Assembly: GCA_965284645.1 (NCBI GenBank)
Contig: OZ260106.1
Coordinates: 2,914,001 to 2,978,000, forward strand
Length of the DNA stretch: 64,000 nucleotides
Reading direction: 5' to 3'
From: JAIBAJ01 sp965284645
Lineage (GTDB): Bacteria; Bacteroidota; Bacteroidia; JAIBAJ01
The first letter of the stretch is position 1. The number at the start of each line of letters is the position of its first letter. Positions 35,001-43,716 of this stretch are shown here, piece by piece. The position numbers and the translations under genes are program-made. The notes below the pieces were generated by a model that saw nothing but the letters and a program-made list of their open reading frames with translations, ran no database searches and was not told the DNA's origin.

Positions 35001-36503
35001 ATGAAAACCTATCCTTCCATTTTTGACCAATACGTTCAGTCGCCCGATATTCTGCTTTATTTATCCAAAGCTCGTTGGTTTGGCGGCAAAGGAAACCCAA
35101 TTACCAAGCTTTTGGTTGACGAAGTTTTTCCGATGCTTTCACCGGAAGGAGAAGATTATTACCTTTTTTTGATCGAAGTGCATTTTGTAGGAAGGGAAAT
35201 TGAATTTTATCAATTACCGGTCATGGTAACGGATAAAAAACTAGATGCCAAACCTTTATATAGAATGGAAAGCCAAGGGATTTATGATGCTATACCTTTT
35301 GAACCGGCGCGTCAATGGATTTTTGAACAATTAATTAAGGGAAAAGATGTAAAACTTTACAATGGGAAATGGTCCTTCCAAAATGCTTCAACTTTTAGTA
35401 ATAATGAAGTTTACCAAAGTTCTGAAATACAATCATTTGACCAAAGCAATACTTCCATCGTTTTTAACGGAAAATACTTCTTTAAGATGTACCGTAAATT
35501 GTATAGGGAGGTAAATCCGGAATTTGAATTAATTCGATTTTTATCCACCCAAGGTAAATTCGATCATATACCGGCCTATGTGGCCAGCTGGAGTTGGGAG
35601 CGAAAAGGTATTCCGCCGATTTCGAATGGACTGATGATGACCAGGGTAGTAGCAGAAAAAGATAGCTGGGCGAGTACAGGAGACAGTTTGAACGACTTTA
35701 TGTATTCCTTTTTGGAAAATGAATTCAGCATTAAAGAAAGAGTTTTTGAAGCTATTGAACTTTTAGGGAAACGCACGGCAGAGATGCACCTCAGTTTGGA
35801 CACCCCTACTAAGGAAAAGGCATTCAAGCACCAAGGCTATGATTTGGAATACAAAGAATGGTTTCATTCACATCTCACCCATTTAGTTGAATCAAGGTTA
35901 CAAATGCTTGAGGGGAAAATTGATGAATTGGATACCGAATCCCAGGTTTTGGCCAAAAGGTTTGTTCGAAAAAAGCCCGTAATCATGAAGTTTTTCAAAC
36001 AAATTAAATCGGCCAAGTTGAAATCATTACGAATCCGTATCCATGGCGATTACCATTTAGGGCAGGTACTTTATACTGGGCAGGATTTTATTATCATAGA
36101 CTTCGAAGGAGAGCCAGAAAGTACAATTTTGGAACGAAAAATCAAACATTCTCCATTAAAAGATGTAGCTGGCATGATTCGATCATTTCACTATGCAGTT
36201 TGTGCGAAACTATATTTCTCCAAGGAAACCCAAGGATTGGATACAATCAGGTTGCAAAAAAGCACCAACAGATGGTATCAATTGATAAGAGATACCTTTC
36301 AAACAGCCTATTTTGAAACCATGGGAAGAGAGAATCCGTTGTTTGCCTCCAAACAGGAAATTAATTTTTTACTCCTTCTACATGTTTTAGAAAAAGCCAT
36401 CTATGAATTGGGGTATGAACTCAACGGAAGGCCCGATTGGGTTTACATTCCCCTCAAAGGAATAAATGAAGCAATAAGCGAACTCGAAAAATACCTGGAT
36501 TAA
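35001..36503 (+). CDS. mak: Maltokinase (maltose + ATP to maltose 1-phosphate)
   Basis: 500 residues. The N-terminal YLSKARWFGGKGNPITK matches the family's N-terminal cap, and the kinase core has RIHGDYHLGQVLYT (catalytic Asp350) and IIIDFEGEP (metal-binding Asp). It supplies GlgE with maltose 1-phosphate in the cytoplasm. In many bacteria this domain is fused to trehalose synthase; here it is separate, and no trehalose synthase is in the window. It lies 4 bp after glgE and 4 bp before glgB, so the operon is tight. Confidence 0.92.
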   Translation: MKTYPSIFDQYVQSPDILLYLSKARWFGGKGNPITKLLVDEVFPMLSPEGEDYYLFLIEVHFVGREIEFYQLPVMVTDKKLDAKPLYRMESQGIYDAIPFEPARQWIFEQLIKGKDVKLYNGKWSFQNASTFSNNEVYQSSEIQSFDQSNTSIVFNGKYFFKMYRKLYREVNPEFELIRFLSTQGKFDHIPAYVASWSWERKGIPPISNGLMMTRVVAEKDSWASTGDSLNDFMYSFLENEFSIKERVFEAIELLGKRTAEMHLSLDTPTKEKAFKHQGYDLEYKEWFHSHLTHLVESRLQMLEGKIDELDTESQVLAKRFVRKKPVIMKFFKQIKSAKLKSLRIRIHGDYHLGQVLYTGQDFIIIDFEGEPESTILERKIKHSPLKDVAGMIRSFHYAVCAKLYFSKETQGLDTIRLQKSTNRWYQLIRDTFQTAYFETMGRENPLFASKQEINFLLLLHVLEKAIYELGYELNGRPDWVYIPLKGINEAISELEKYLD

Positions 36504-36507
36504 TTTC

Positions 36508-38412
36508 ATGCCCAGAAAAACATACCCATTCAGCCGGTTTACCGAAGATGATATTAAAAAATTTTCTTCAGGAACCCATTTTGACCTTTTTAATCTTTTT
36601 GGCAACCATCCATTAGAATACGATGGCATGAAAGGAACCTATTTTGCCGTGTGGGCTCCCAATGCACAATCGGTAAGTGTAGGTGGTAATTTCAATGCTT
36701 GGGATCAAGCCTCTCATCCGCTTTTTCCCCGTTGGGATAGTAGTGGTATTTGGGAAGGTTTTATACCAAATGTCTTCAAAGGAGAATTATATAAATACTT
36801 TATTTCAGCCAATGGAAAGGTTTTGGAGAAAGGCGACCCTTACGCCAATTATTGGGAAAAGCGTCCGAAAACAGCTTCCATAACATGGGAATTAAACTAC
36901 AATTGGAAGGATGAAGATTGGATGAGAACCCGCAAGGATAAAAATGCCTTAAATAAACCTATTTCTGTTTATGAATTGCATTTAGGATCTTGGAGGAGAA
37001 ACCCATTTTCTCCTGAGGAATTTCTTACCTACCAGGAAATCGGAGATGCTTTAATACCGTATGTTCAGGAATTAGGCTTTACCCACGTTGAGTTTATGCC
37101 AGTCACCGAACATCCTTTTGATGGTAGTTGGGGTTATCAACCCACTGGTTATTTTGCCCCTACGAGTCGTTTTGGCAATCCACAGGAGTTTATGGAATTG
37201 GTTGATCGTCTTCACCAAGCTGGAATAGGTGTGTATATGGATTGGGTTCCTTCGCATTTCCCATTGGATGCGCATGGGCTTTTTCAATTTGATGGAACTT
37301 GCTTGTATGAACATGAAGATCCCAGAAAGGGTTATCATCCTGATTGGAACTGTTATATTTTCAATTTAGGAAGGAATGAAGTCAGATCGTTTATGCTTTC
37401 CAATGCTGTTTACTGGATGCAAAACTATCATATTGATGGATTAAGAGTTGATGCGGTTGCATCTATGCTTTATTTGGATTATTCCAGAAAACAAGGGGAA
37501 TGGATTCCGAATATACATGGCGGAAGGGAAAATTTAGAAAGTGTTGCTTTTTTTAGAACCTTAAACGAAACTTTGTATGCTCGATTTGAAGGTATTCAAA
37601 CCATTGCCGAAGAAAGCACAAGTTGGCCGGGGGTTTGCAAACCTACCTTCCAAGGCGGACTTGGATTTGGTATGAAATGGATGATGGGTTGGATGAACGA
37701 CTCCTTGCATTATTTTCAAAGAGACCCTTACTATCGCCAATATCATCAAAATGAAATCACTCAGTCTTTAACCTATGCATTTTCAGAAAACTTTATGTTA
37801 CCCTTGAGTCATGATGAAGTGGTTCATGGAAAAAAGTCCATTGTTTCGAAAATGCCAGGTGACGAATGGCAAAGGTTTGCCAATACCCGATTGTTATATT
37901 TATGGATGTTTACCCATCCTGGAACCAAATTGATATTTATGGGTGATGAGTTTGGCCAAACCAGCGAATGGAACTATTTACAAAGCATTGATTGGCACCT
38001 AAACAAATACGCGATCCACCAAGGATTATCACAATTTATTACCAAATTAAACCATACCTACACCAATTTTGGAGCATTGTATGAAAAGGCCTTCGAACAG
38101 GATGGATTTGAATGGATTGACTTCAACGATCACGGAAATTCTGTTATTTCTTTTGTAAGAAAAGGAAATGAAGCCGGTTCCAATGTCGTTGTGGTATTAA
38201 ACCTCACCCCCATGCCTCGTCACCAATACAGAATTGGATTACCAGACGGACAAAACCGCAGCATTTGGCTAAATAGCGATGCAAAGGAGTTTGGGGGAAG
38301 TGGATATAGTATTGAAAATCCAAAGGTAGAAGCGGAAGCTTGGCATGGTCGGAGCCATTCGGTATCACTTACACTTCCACCTTTGGGAGGATTCGTTTTA
38401 ATTCCAGCTTAA
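36508..38412 (+). CDS. glgB: 1,4-alpha-glucan branching enzyme
   Basis: 634 residues, GH13 subfamily 9. An N-terminal CBM48 domain (VGGNFNAWDQ, GIWEGFIPNVFKGELYKYFI) precedes the barrel. The catalytic residues are Asp315 in LRVDAVASMLY and Glu368 in TIAEES, and LPLSHDEVVHGKKS holds the conserved transition-state Asp. It makes alpha-1,6 branches in the polymer that GlgE extends. It is the last gene of the operon. Its stop overlaps the end of the convergent Mrp gene by four bases, with no room for a separate terminator, so read-through or antisense effects are possible. Confidence 0.97.
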   Translation: MPRKTYPFSRFTEDDIKKFSSGTHFDLFNLFGNHPLEYDGMKGTYFAVWAPNAQSVSVGGNFNAWDQASHPLFPRWDSSGIWEGFIPNVFKGELYKYFISANGKVLEKGDPYANYWEKRPKTASITWELNYNWKDEDWMRTRKDKNALNKPISVYELHLGSWRRNPFSPEEFLTYQEIGDALIPYVQELGFTHVEFMPVTEHPFDGSWGYQPTGYFAPTSRFGNPQEFMELVDRLHQAGIGVYMDWVPSHFPLDAHGLFQFDGTCLYEHEDPRKGYHPDWNCYIFNLGRNEVRSFMLSNAVYWMQNYHIDGLRVDAVASMLYLDYSRKQGEWIPNIHGGRENLESVAFFRTLNETLYARFEGIQTIAEESTSWPGVCKPTFQGGLGFGMKWMMGWMNDSLHYFQRDPYYRQYHQNEITQSLTYAFSENFMLPLSHDEVVHGKKSIVSKMPGDEWQRFANTRLLYLWMFTHPGTKLIFMGDEFGQTSEWNYLQSIDWHLNKYAIHQGLSQFITKLNHTYTNFGALYEKAFEQDGFEWIDFNDHGNSVISFVRKGNEAGSNVVVVLNLTPMPRHQYRIGLPDGQNRSIWLNSDAKEFGGSGYSIENPKVEAEAWHGRSHSVSLTLPPLGGFVLIPA

Positions 38413-39491
38413 GCAACCGTTTCAACGGCCTTTTGGGCATTGATAATGGCTACCTGTTGCGCAACTTTTTGCGCTAAGTCTTTAAAAGCAAGGGCTGAAG
38501 GTGTTGTTTCTTGTAATACTGTCGGATATCCTAAATCGCCTCCTTCTCTTATGCTTTGCACTAATGGAATTTGTCCTAACAAAGGTACATTTAGCTTCTC
38601 GGCTAATGTTTTGGCACCTTCTTTACCAAAAATATAGTATTTATTTTCAGGCAGTTCGGCAGGAGTAAACCAAGCCATATTTTCGACAATTCCTAAAACA
38701 GGAACATTAATATTGGGCAATTGGAACATGGCGACTCCTTTCTGAGCATCGGCCAAAGCAACTACTTGAGGAGTAGAAACTATTACGGCCCCGGTTACAG
38801 GTACCGCTGAAATCAAGGATAAATGAATATCACCCGTACCAGGAGGAAGATCGATCAACATATAGTCTAAATCGCCCCAGTCGGCATCTCCAAACATTTG
38901 GTTAAGGGCTTTTGTTGCCATGGGACCGCGCCAAACAATCGGTTGTGAGGTATCGGCAAAAAAGCCGATGGACAACAGTTTCACTCCATAACTTTCAACA
39001 GGAACGATAAGATTTCGGTCATCCACTTTTCGGAGTAAAGGTTTTTCATTCATTACATCGAACATGATGGGAACAGAGGGGCCATAAATATCGGCATCCA
39101 CTAAACCAACTTTAGCTCCTTGTTGGGCTAATGCCACGGCTAAGTTAGCTGCAACCGTGCTCTTCCCTACTCCACCTTTTCCTGAGGAGACCGCTATTAT
39201 ATTCTTAACCCCAGGCATTAAGGCTCCTTCCTTTCTTCGGCTTGTTACATTTGAAGTCATTTCAACTGTTACCTGAGCTTCTTTGTCAACATAATGAACA
39301 ATGGCATTTATACAGGCCCTTTCAATCAAATCCTTTAAAGGGCATGCAGGAGTAGTCAGAATAACCGTGAATTTTACATTTTTCCCGTTCACCTCAATAT
39401 CCTTTACCATGTTGAGGGTAATTAAATCTTGTCCTAAATCAGGCTCTATGACGTTGCTTAATGCGTCTTTTACTTGTTGTATGGTAATCAT
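38409..39491 (-). CDS. mrp: Mrp/NBP35-family iron-sulfur cluster carrier ATPase
   Basis: 360 residues. An N-terminal DUF59 (MIP18-like) domain, with TTPACPLKDLIERA, leads to the P-loop GKGGVGKSTVAANLAVALAQ of the ParA/MinD fold, followed by VDADIYGPSVP and DLPPGTGDIHLSL. Such proteins load Fe-S clusters onto target enzymes in an ATP-dependent way. The usual C-terminal CxxC pair is absent: the C-terminus after VENMAWFTPAELPENKYYIFG carries no cysteines. ATG at 39491 (MITIQQVKDAL) is preferred over the longer frame to 39512. It converges on glgB with a 4-bp overlap. Confidence 0.93.
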   Translation of the reverse strand: MITIQQVKDALSNVIEPDLGQDLITLNMVKDIEVNGKNVKFTVILTTPACPLKDLIERACINAIVHYVDKEAQVTVEMTSNVTSRRKEGALMPGVKNIIAVSSGKGGVGKSTVAANLAVALAQQGAKVGLVDADIYGPSVPIMFDVMNEKPLLRKVDDRNLIVPVESYGVKLLSIGFFADTSQPIVWRGPMATKALNQMFGDADWGDLDYMLIDLPPGTGDIHLSLISAVPVTGAVIVSTPQVVALADAQKGVAMFQLPNINVPVLGIVENMAWFTPAELPENKYYIFGKEGAKTLAEKLNVPLLGQIPLVQSIREGGDLGYPTVLQETTPSALAFKDLAQKVAQQVAIINAQKAVETVA

Positions 39492-39553
39492 AATGGCACA
39501 AAGGTAGGCCATTATCTCAAGTGAAGAAAGGGATTAAACAGGTTTAATACTAT

Positions 39554-39952
39554 TTAAGGAAGAAAACTGGATCGGAATTCTTCAGGTAAAATCGGACATT
39601 CTTTATATTGACCAAAAACCTTGTAGCGGACAGCCGCAAGAATATCATATCCAAAATTCCTAAGGAACCGAGGAAATAAGGAAATAAATTTCCCTAGCCA
39701 ATTCCAAGTTCCATTTGAATACTTCAATAACTGAATGGCAACATCCGCTTTGGTGTGTAATGTTTTTCCATCCCAAAAAAGGGCAGAATCAATATTTGGA
39801 ATAGAAATATCCATTCTGGAAAGTTCGGCCAAGGTTTCTGATTCCAAAGTAGCCACATATACTACATTATTGCCTTTGTGTTTTAGAATAAATTTTACCC
39901 AAAAATTGCACAAAGCACAATAACCATCATAAAATAGTATAGGTGATTTCAT
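39554..39952 (-). CDS. DCC-family (DUF393) thiol-disulfide oxidoreductase-like protein
   Basis: 132 residues. The signature ILFYDGYCALCNFWVKFIL carries the DxxCxxC motif that names the family, with a thioredoxin-like fold following. The C-terminal RFLRNFGYDILAAVRYKVFGQYKECP is also conserved in the family, with a further cysteine. The redox partner is unknown. It is divergent from pfkA with 130 bp between the starts; the shared palindrome at 40023-40047 lies in that interval. Confidence 0.9.
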   Translation of the reverse strand: MKSPILFYDGYCALCNFWVKFILKHKGNNVVYVATLESETLAELSRMDISIPNIDSALFWDGKTLHTKADVAIQLLKYSNGTWNWLGKFISLFPRFLRNFGYDILAAVRYKVFGQYKECPILPEEFRSSFLP

Positions 39953-40022
39953 TAAGCAAAATTAACACGAAAGCCCAATCTTTATTAAGGTAAATACGGA
40001 CCTTTATAAAATATAATCAGAA

Positions 40023-40047
40023 CTTAGTGTCATTTTAACACTAAGTA
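40023..40047 (+). promoter_or_regulatory. Candidate operator of the pfkA cluster
   Basis: A perfect 8-bp inverted repeat, CTTAGTGT-N7-ACACTAAG, plus two bases. It matches 30569-30593 at 24 of 25 positions. A -7-like TTACTTTG lies at 40062-40069, so the palindrome occupies the -33 position. The ATG at 40047 lies within it and is an unlikely start. Confidence 0.7.
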
Positions 40048-40082
40048 TGAAAAAAATTACTTTACTTTGCAACGAATTCAAC

Positions 40083-41075
40083 ATGAAAACTAAAAATTCA
40101 ATTAAAAGAATAGCCGTATTTACTAGTGGTGGTGATGCTCCCGGAATGAATGCCTGTTTAAGAGCTGTAGTTAGAACGGCATTATTTTACGACAAAAAAG
40201 TTACAGGTATTTACCGAGGATACCAAGGAATGATTGACGGAGATTTTGAAAAGTTAAATTCAAGATCCGTTAGTAATATTATCCAACGAGGAGGAACAAT
40301 TATAAAAACGGCAAGGTGTGAGTCCTTCAAAACCGCAGAAGGAAGGGAGCAAGCCTATCAAAATTTGGTAAAAAACGAAATAGATGCCGTAGTTGCTATA
40401 GGAGGCGATGGAACATTTACAGGAGCATGGGAATTTATGAATACCTATTCAATTCCGTTTGTTGGCGTTCCAGGCACCATTGATAATGATTTATTTGGCA
40501 CCGATTATACCATAGGGTATGATACGGCTACCAATACGGCCATGGAAGCCATTGATAAAATTCGCGATACAGCTTCTAGCCACAACCGTTTATTTTTTAT
40601 TGAAGTAATGGGTCGGAATTCAGGTGCCATTGCGCTCCGAACAGCGATTGCTGCAGGTGCAGAGGCTATGATGATTCCAGAAAAACCAACCACAGTAGAA
40701 GATTTGATTAAAGTAATTGAAAAAGGTGAGAAAAGCAATAAATCTTCTAGCATGGTGGTGGTTGCAGAAGGCGGGAAGGGCGGAAGGAACTTATATGAAA
40801 TCGTTGAAGAGATTAAAAAGAAGTTTCCTGAATACGACCCCAAACTGGCTGTAATTGGACATACCCAACGTGGAGGTTCTCCAACTTGCTTTGATCGTTT
40901 ATTGGCCTCTAGATTAGGGGTTGGTGCTGTTGAATCTTTGTTGGATGGAAAGTCAGGAGTAATGGTGGGAATGGTCAATGATAAAGTAACCTACACTCCA
41001 TTTGAAAAAGCTATCCATATGGAACCTGGTGTTGATGAAGAGATTGTCCGTATTTCAAAAATATTAGCATTATAA
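40083..41075 (+). CDS. pfkA: 6-phosphofructokinase (ATP type)
   Basis: 330 residues, the normal length. VFTSGGDAPGMNACLRAVVR at the N-terminus, GGDGTFTG for the ATP phosphates, PGTIDNDLFGTDYTIGYDTA with the catalytic Asp, and EVMGRNSGAIA for fructose 6-phosphate are all present. The glycine in GGDGT fits ATP use rather than pyrophosphate. It phosphorylates fructose 6-phosphate in glycolysis. ATG at 40083 is chosen because the longer frame from 40047 starts inside the palindrome and upstream of the predicted transcript start. It overlaps gapN by one base (TAATG). Confidence 0.95.
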   Translation: MKTKNSIKRIAVFTSGGDAPGMNACLRAVVRTALFYDKKVTGIYRGYQGMIDGDFEKLNSRSVSNIIQRGGTIIKTARCESFKTAEGREQAYQNLVKNEIDAVVAIGGDGTFTGAWEFMNTYSIPFVGVPGTIDNDLFGTDYTIGYDTATNTAMEAIDKIRDTASSHNRLFFIEVMGRNSGAIALRTAIAAGAEAMMIPEKPTTVEDLIKVIEKGEKSNKSSSMVVVAEGGKGGRNLYEIVEEIKKKFPEYDPKLAVIGHTQRGGSPTCFDRLLASRLGVGAVESLLDGKSGVMVGMVNDKVTYTPFEKAIHMEPGVDEEIVRISKILAL

Positions 41076-42688
41076 TGAAGAAAAACTTAGTTCATTTTCC
41101 TTCGTTCGAGGAAATTCCAGACTTTGCCAAGTTTAACGTACTGGAGCAAAACACCTATTTAGTAAATGGAATGATAAAAACTTGGAAAGGTGATGTTTTA
41201 GACATTCATTCGGCTGTTTTTATTCATCAAAACGGAAAGTATGAACGAGCTTATTTAGGCACCTGTCCTTCTTTGGATAAAAAAGCAGCACTTGAGGCTT
41301 TGGATGCAGCCGTCAACAGTTATGATAAAGGTCGAGGCCATTGGGCAACGGCAACGGTGAAAACAAGATGTGAAGCCCTTTCAAAGTTTGCCAAAATCAT
41401 GAAGGAAAAAAGGTCCGAACTCACCAATTGGTTGGTTTGGGAAATTGGCAAATCATGGGCAGATAGTGAAAAGGAGGTAGACAGAACTATTTTGTACATA
41501 ACCGACACAATTGAAGCCTTAAAGAATCTGGATAGAGAATGCAGTCGATTAACTAAGGAAGACAGTATCTATGCACAAATTAGACGAGGACCTTTAGGGG
41601 TAGTTTTGTGCATGGGTCCTTACAATTATCCTTTAAACGAAACATTCGCCACTCTAATTCCTGCCTTGATCATGGGGAATTCGGTTATTCTAAAGCCTGC
41701 TAAATATGGAATTTTACTATTAAATCCATTGTTGGAAGCTTTTAGAGATAGCTTTCCTCCAGGGGTAATTAATGTAATTTATGGCCATGGAAAGGAAACG
41801 GTTGCTCCAATTATGGAAACCGGAAAGGTGGATGTTTTTGCCTTTATTGGCTCAAGTAATATTGCAAACACGCTAAAAAAGGCCCATCCTAGACCAAACA
41901 GGTTGCGATCGGTTTTAGGACTAGAAGCAAAAAACCCAGCCATAATATTACCGGATTGCCATTTAGAAAATACGGTGAATGAAGTAGCCATGGGGACATT
42001 ATCCTTTAATGGTCAAAGGTGTACAGCGTTAAAAATAATTTTTGTTCACAAGAATATCCGCAAAGCCTTTTTGGAAGCCCTTTCCGAAAAGATAAAATTA
42101 ATGAAAATGGGAATGCCCTGGGAAGCTGGTGTAACCGTTACACCTTTGCCCGAAAAGGACAAACCGGATTATTTGAAAGAACTCGTTCATGACGCAGTTT
42201 CAAAAGGCGCGAAAATAATCAATGAAAAGGGTGGACAGATTGACCATTCCTTTTTCTACCCTGCCCTACTCTTTCCGGTAAACAAGGAAATGAGGGTATA
42301 CCATGAAGAACAATTTGGTCCGGTTATTCCAGTTATAGAATTTGAAGATATTTCTGAACCTATTGAATATATGGTAGATTCTCCATATGGACAACAAGTA
42401 AGTATTTTCGGTTCCAATACTGGGGAAATTTCAGGATTGATCGATCAATTGGTTAATCAAGTTTGTCGAGTAAATGTTAACAGTCAATGCCAGCGAGGAC
42501 CCGATGTTTACCCTTTTAATGGAAGGAAAGATTCTGCAGAAGGTACTTTAAGTGTTACCGATGCACTTCGGGTTTTCAGCATTCGAACCATGGTTGCTGC
42601 AAAGGACAACGATCTTAACCGAAAAGTTTTTGAAACCATTATCGATGGACGTTTATCCAATTTCCTTTCCACAGACTACATTTTATAA
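41075..42688 (+). CDS. gapN: NADP-dependent non-phosphorylating glyceraldehyde-3-phosphate dehydrogenase
   Basis: 537 residues, aldehyde dehydrogenase superfamily. The cofactor segment VLCMGPYNYPLNETFATLIPALIMGN, the general-base Glu in LGLEAKNPA and the nucleophilic Cys in FNGQRCTALK are all seen. The QCQRGPDVYPFNGRKDS segment is typical of GapN. The enzyme oxidises glyceraldehyde 3-phosphate directly to 3-phosphoglycerate, making NADPH and no ATP. It is coupled to pfkA by TAATG, which fits a glycolytic role. A different aldehyde substrate is possible, but the pfkA linkage favours GapN. Confidence 0.88.
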   Translation: MKKNLVHFPSFEEIPDFAKFNVLEQNTYLVNGMIKTWKGDVLDIHSAVFIHQNGKYERAYLGTCPSLDKKAALEALDAAVNSYDKGRGHWATATVKTRCEALSKFAKIMKEKRSELTNWLVWEIGKSWADSEKEVDRTILYITDTIEALKNLDRECSRLTKEDSIYAQIRRGPLGVVLCMGPYNYPLNETFATLIPALIMGNSVILKPAKYGILLLNPLLEAFRDSFPPGVINVIYGHGKETVAPIMETGKVDVFAFIGSSNIANTLKKAHPRPNRLRSVLGLEAKNPAIILPDCHLENTVNEVAMGTLSFNGQRCTALKIIFVHKNIRKAFLEALSEKIKLMKMGMPWEAGVTVTPLPEKDKPDYLKELVHDAVSKGAKIINEKGGQIDHSFFYPALLFPVNKEMRVYHEEQFGPVIPVIEFEDISEPIEYMVDSPYGQQVSIFGSNTGEISGLIDQLVNQVCRVNVNSQCQRGPDVYPFNGRKDSAEGTLSVTDALRVFSIRTMVAAKDNDLNRKVFETIIDGRLSNFLSTDYIL

Positions 42689-42779
42689 CTATATACATCT
42701 AGAATCAAATAATTAAACCTACTGAATATCTTCACCAAATCAAAAAATCTGTTTAACCTAAATTAACCCACCTATAAAA

Positions 42780-43640
42780 ATGCTTCTCGTAGCCGACAGT
42801 GGTTCTACCAAATGCGATTGGATGCTGGTAGACCAAAACAAAAACCAACAAGGATTTAGTACCATGGGCTTTAATCCTTTCTTTCATAGTCAGGATTTGA
42901 TAGTAAACGAAATTCGAACCTCCGCCTTAGCCCAATTTTCAGAACAGGTAAAATTCGTTTTCTTCTTTGGAGCAGGTTGTTCTTCGAAGGAAATGAAAAG
43001 TATAGTTGAAAAAGCGCTTGAAGAAGTCTTTCCAAATGCCCATGTTTATGTTGATCATGATTTGGTTGCATCAGCCTTTGCAACCTATGATGGTAGACCA
43101 GCAATTTCCTGTATTCTTGGAACAGGAAGTAATTCATGTTTCTTTGATGGAGATATTGTAAGTGAAGAAGTACCAGCCTTAGCATATATACTTGGAGATG
43201 AAGGAAGTGGAAGTTATTATGGAAAGCAAATAGTTAAATTATTTCTTTATAAAAAACTACCTCAAAATCTGCAAGATGCTTTTCAAGAAAGGTATAAAAT
43301 TAGCAAGAATGAGATTTTTGAAAATGTATATAGAAAGCCAAATGCCAATGTATACTTAGCCTCTTTTATGCGTTTCGTATCCGACCATAGGGATGATCCA
43401 TTTATTCGCGAAATGGTTTACAATGGTATGAAGGAATTTATGCGTGTCCATGTAATGTGCTTCAAATATTACAAAGAAGTACCTGTACATTTTATTGGAA
43501 GTGTTGCCTTTTTCTTTGAAGATATATTAAAAGATGCTGCAGCCGAATTAGGAATTACTGTGGGAAATGTAATTCAAAGGCCTATTGATGGACTTGTAAA
43601 CTATTATATCCGGTTTCACGGAGAAAAACTATTGGTATAA
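42780..43640 (+). CDS. BadF/BadG-type kinase, probable N-acetylglucosamine kinase
   Basis: 286 residues, ASKHA ATPase fold. MLLVADSGSTKCDWMLVD is the phosphate-1 motif, SCILGTGSNSCFFDG the phosphate-2 motif, and VHFIGSVAFFF the adenosine motif, with GDEGSGSYYGK in between. This pattern matches Bacteroidota sugar kinases related to human N-acetylglucosamine kinase. It is 91 bp from gapN and ends at a strong terminator, so it is probably the last gene of the pfkA transcript or has its own promoter. The exact sugar is not known. Confidence 0.85.
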   Translation: MLLVADSGSTKCDWMLVDQNKNQQGFSTMGFNPFFHSQDLIVNEIRTSALAQFSEQVKFVFFFGAGCSSKEMKSIVEKALEEVFPNAHVYVDHDLVASAFATYDGRPAISCILGTGSNSCFFDGDIVSEEVPALAYILGDEGSGSYYGKQIVKLFLYKKLPQNLQDAFQERYKISKNEIFENVYRKPNANVYLASFMRFVSDHRDDPFIREMVYNGMKEFMRVHVMCFKYYKEVPVHFIGSVAFFFEDILKDAAAELGITVGNVIQRPIDGLVNYYIRFHGEKLLV

Positions 43641-43659
43641 AAAAGCCTTTTCCAAAACA

Positions 43660-43697
43660 AAAAAAGGATTTACTTTTTGAGTAAATCCTTTTTTTTG
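43660..43697. terminator. Bidirectional terminator between the sugar kinase and pruA
   Basis: AAAAAGGATTTACT and AGTAAATCCTTTTT pair over 14 bp around a five-base loop, with T-runs on both strands. It serves both convergent genes. Confidence 0.9.
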
Positions 43698-43716
43698 TTT
43701 TAATGATTTCATCCAA

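Noticed and set aside
40047..40082. Upstream ATG as the start of pfkA
   Set aside because: It lies within the palindrome and ahead of the predicted transcription start; homologues begin near the second ATG.
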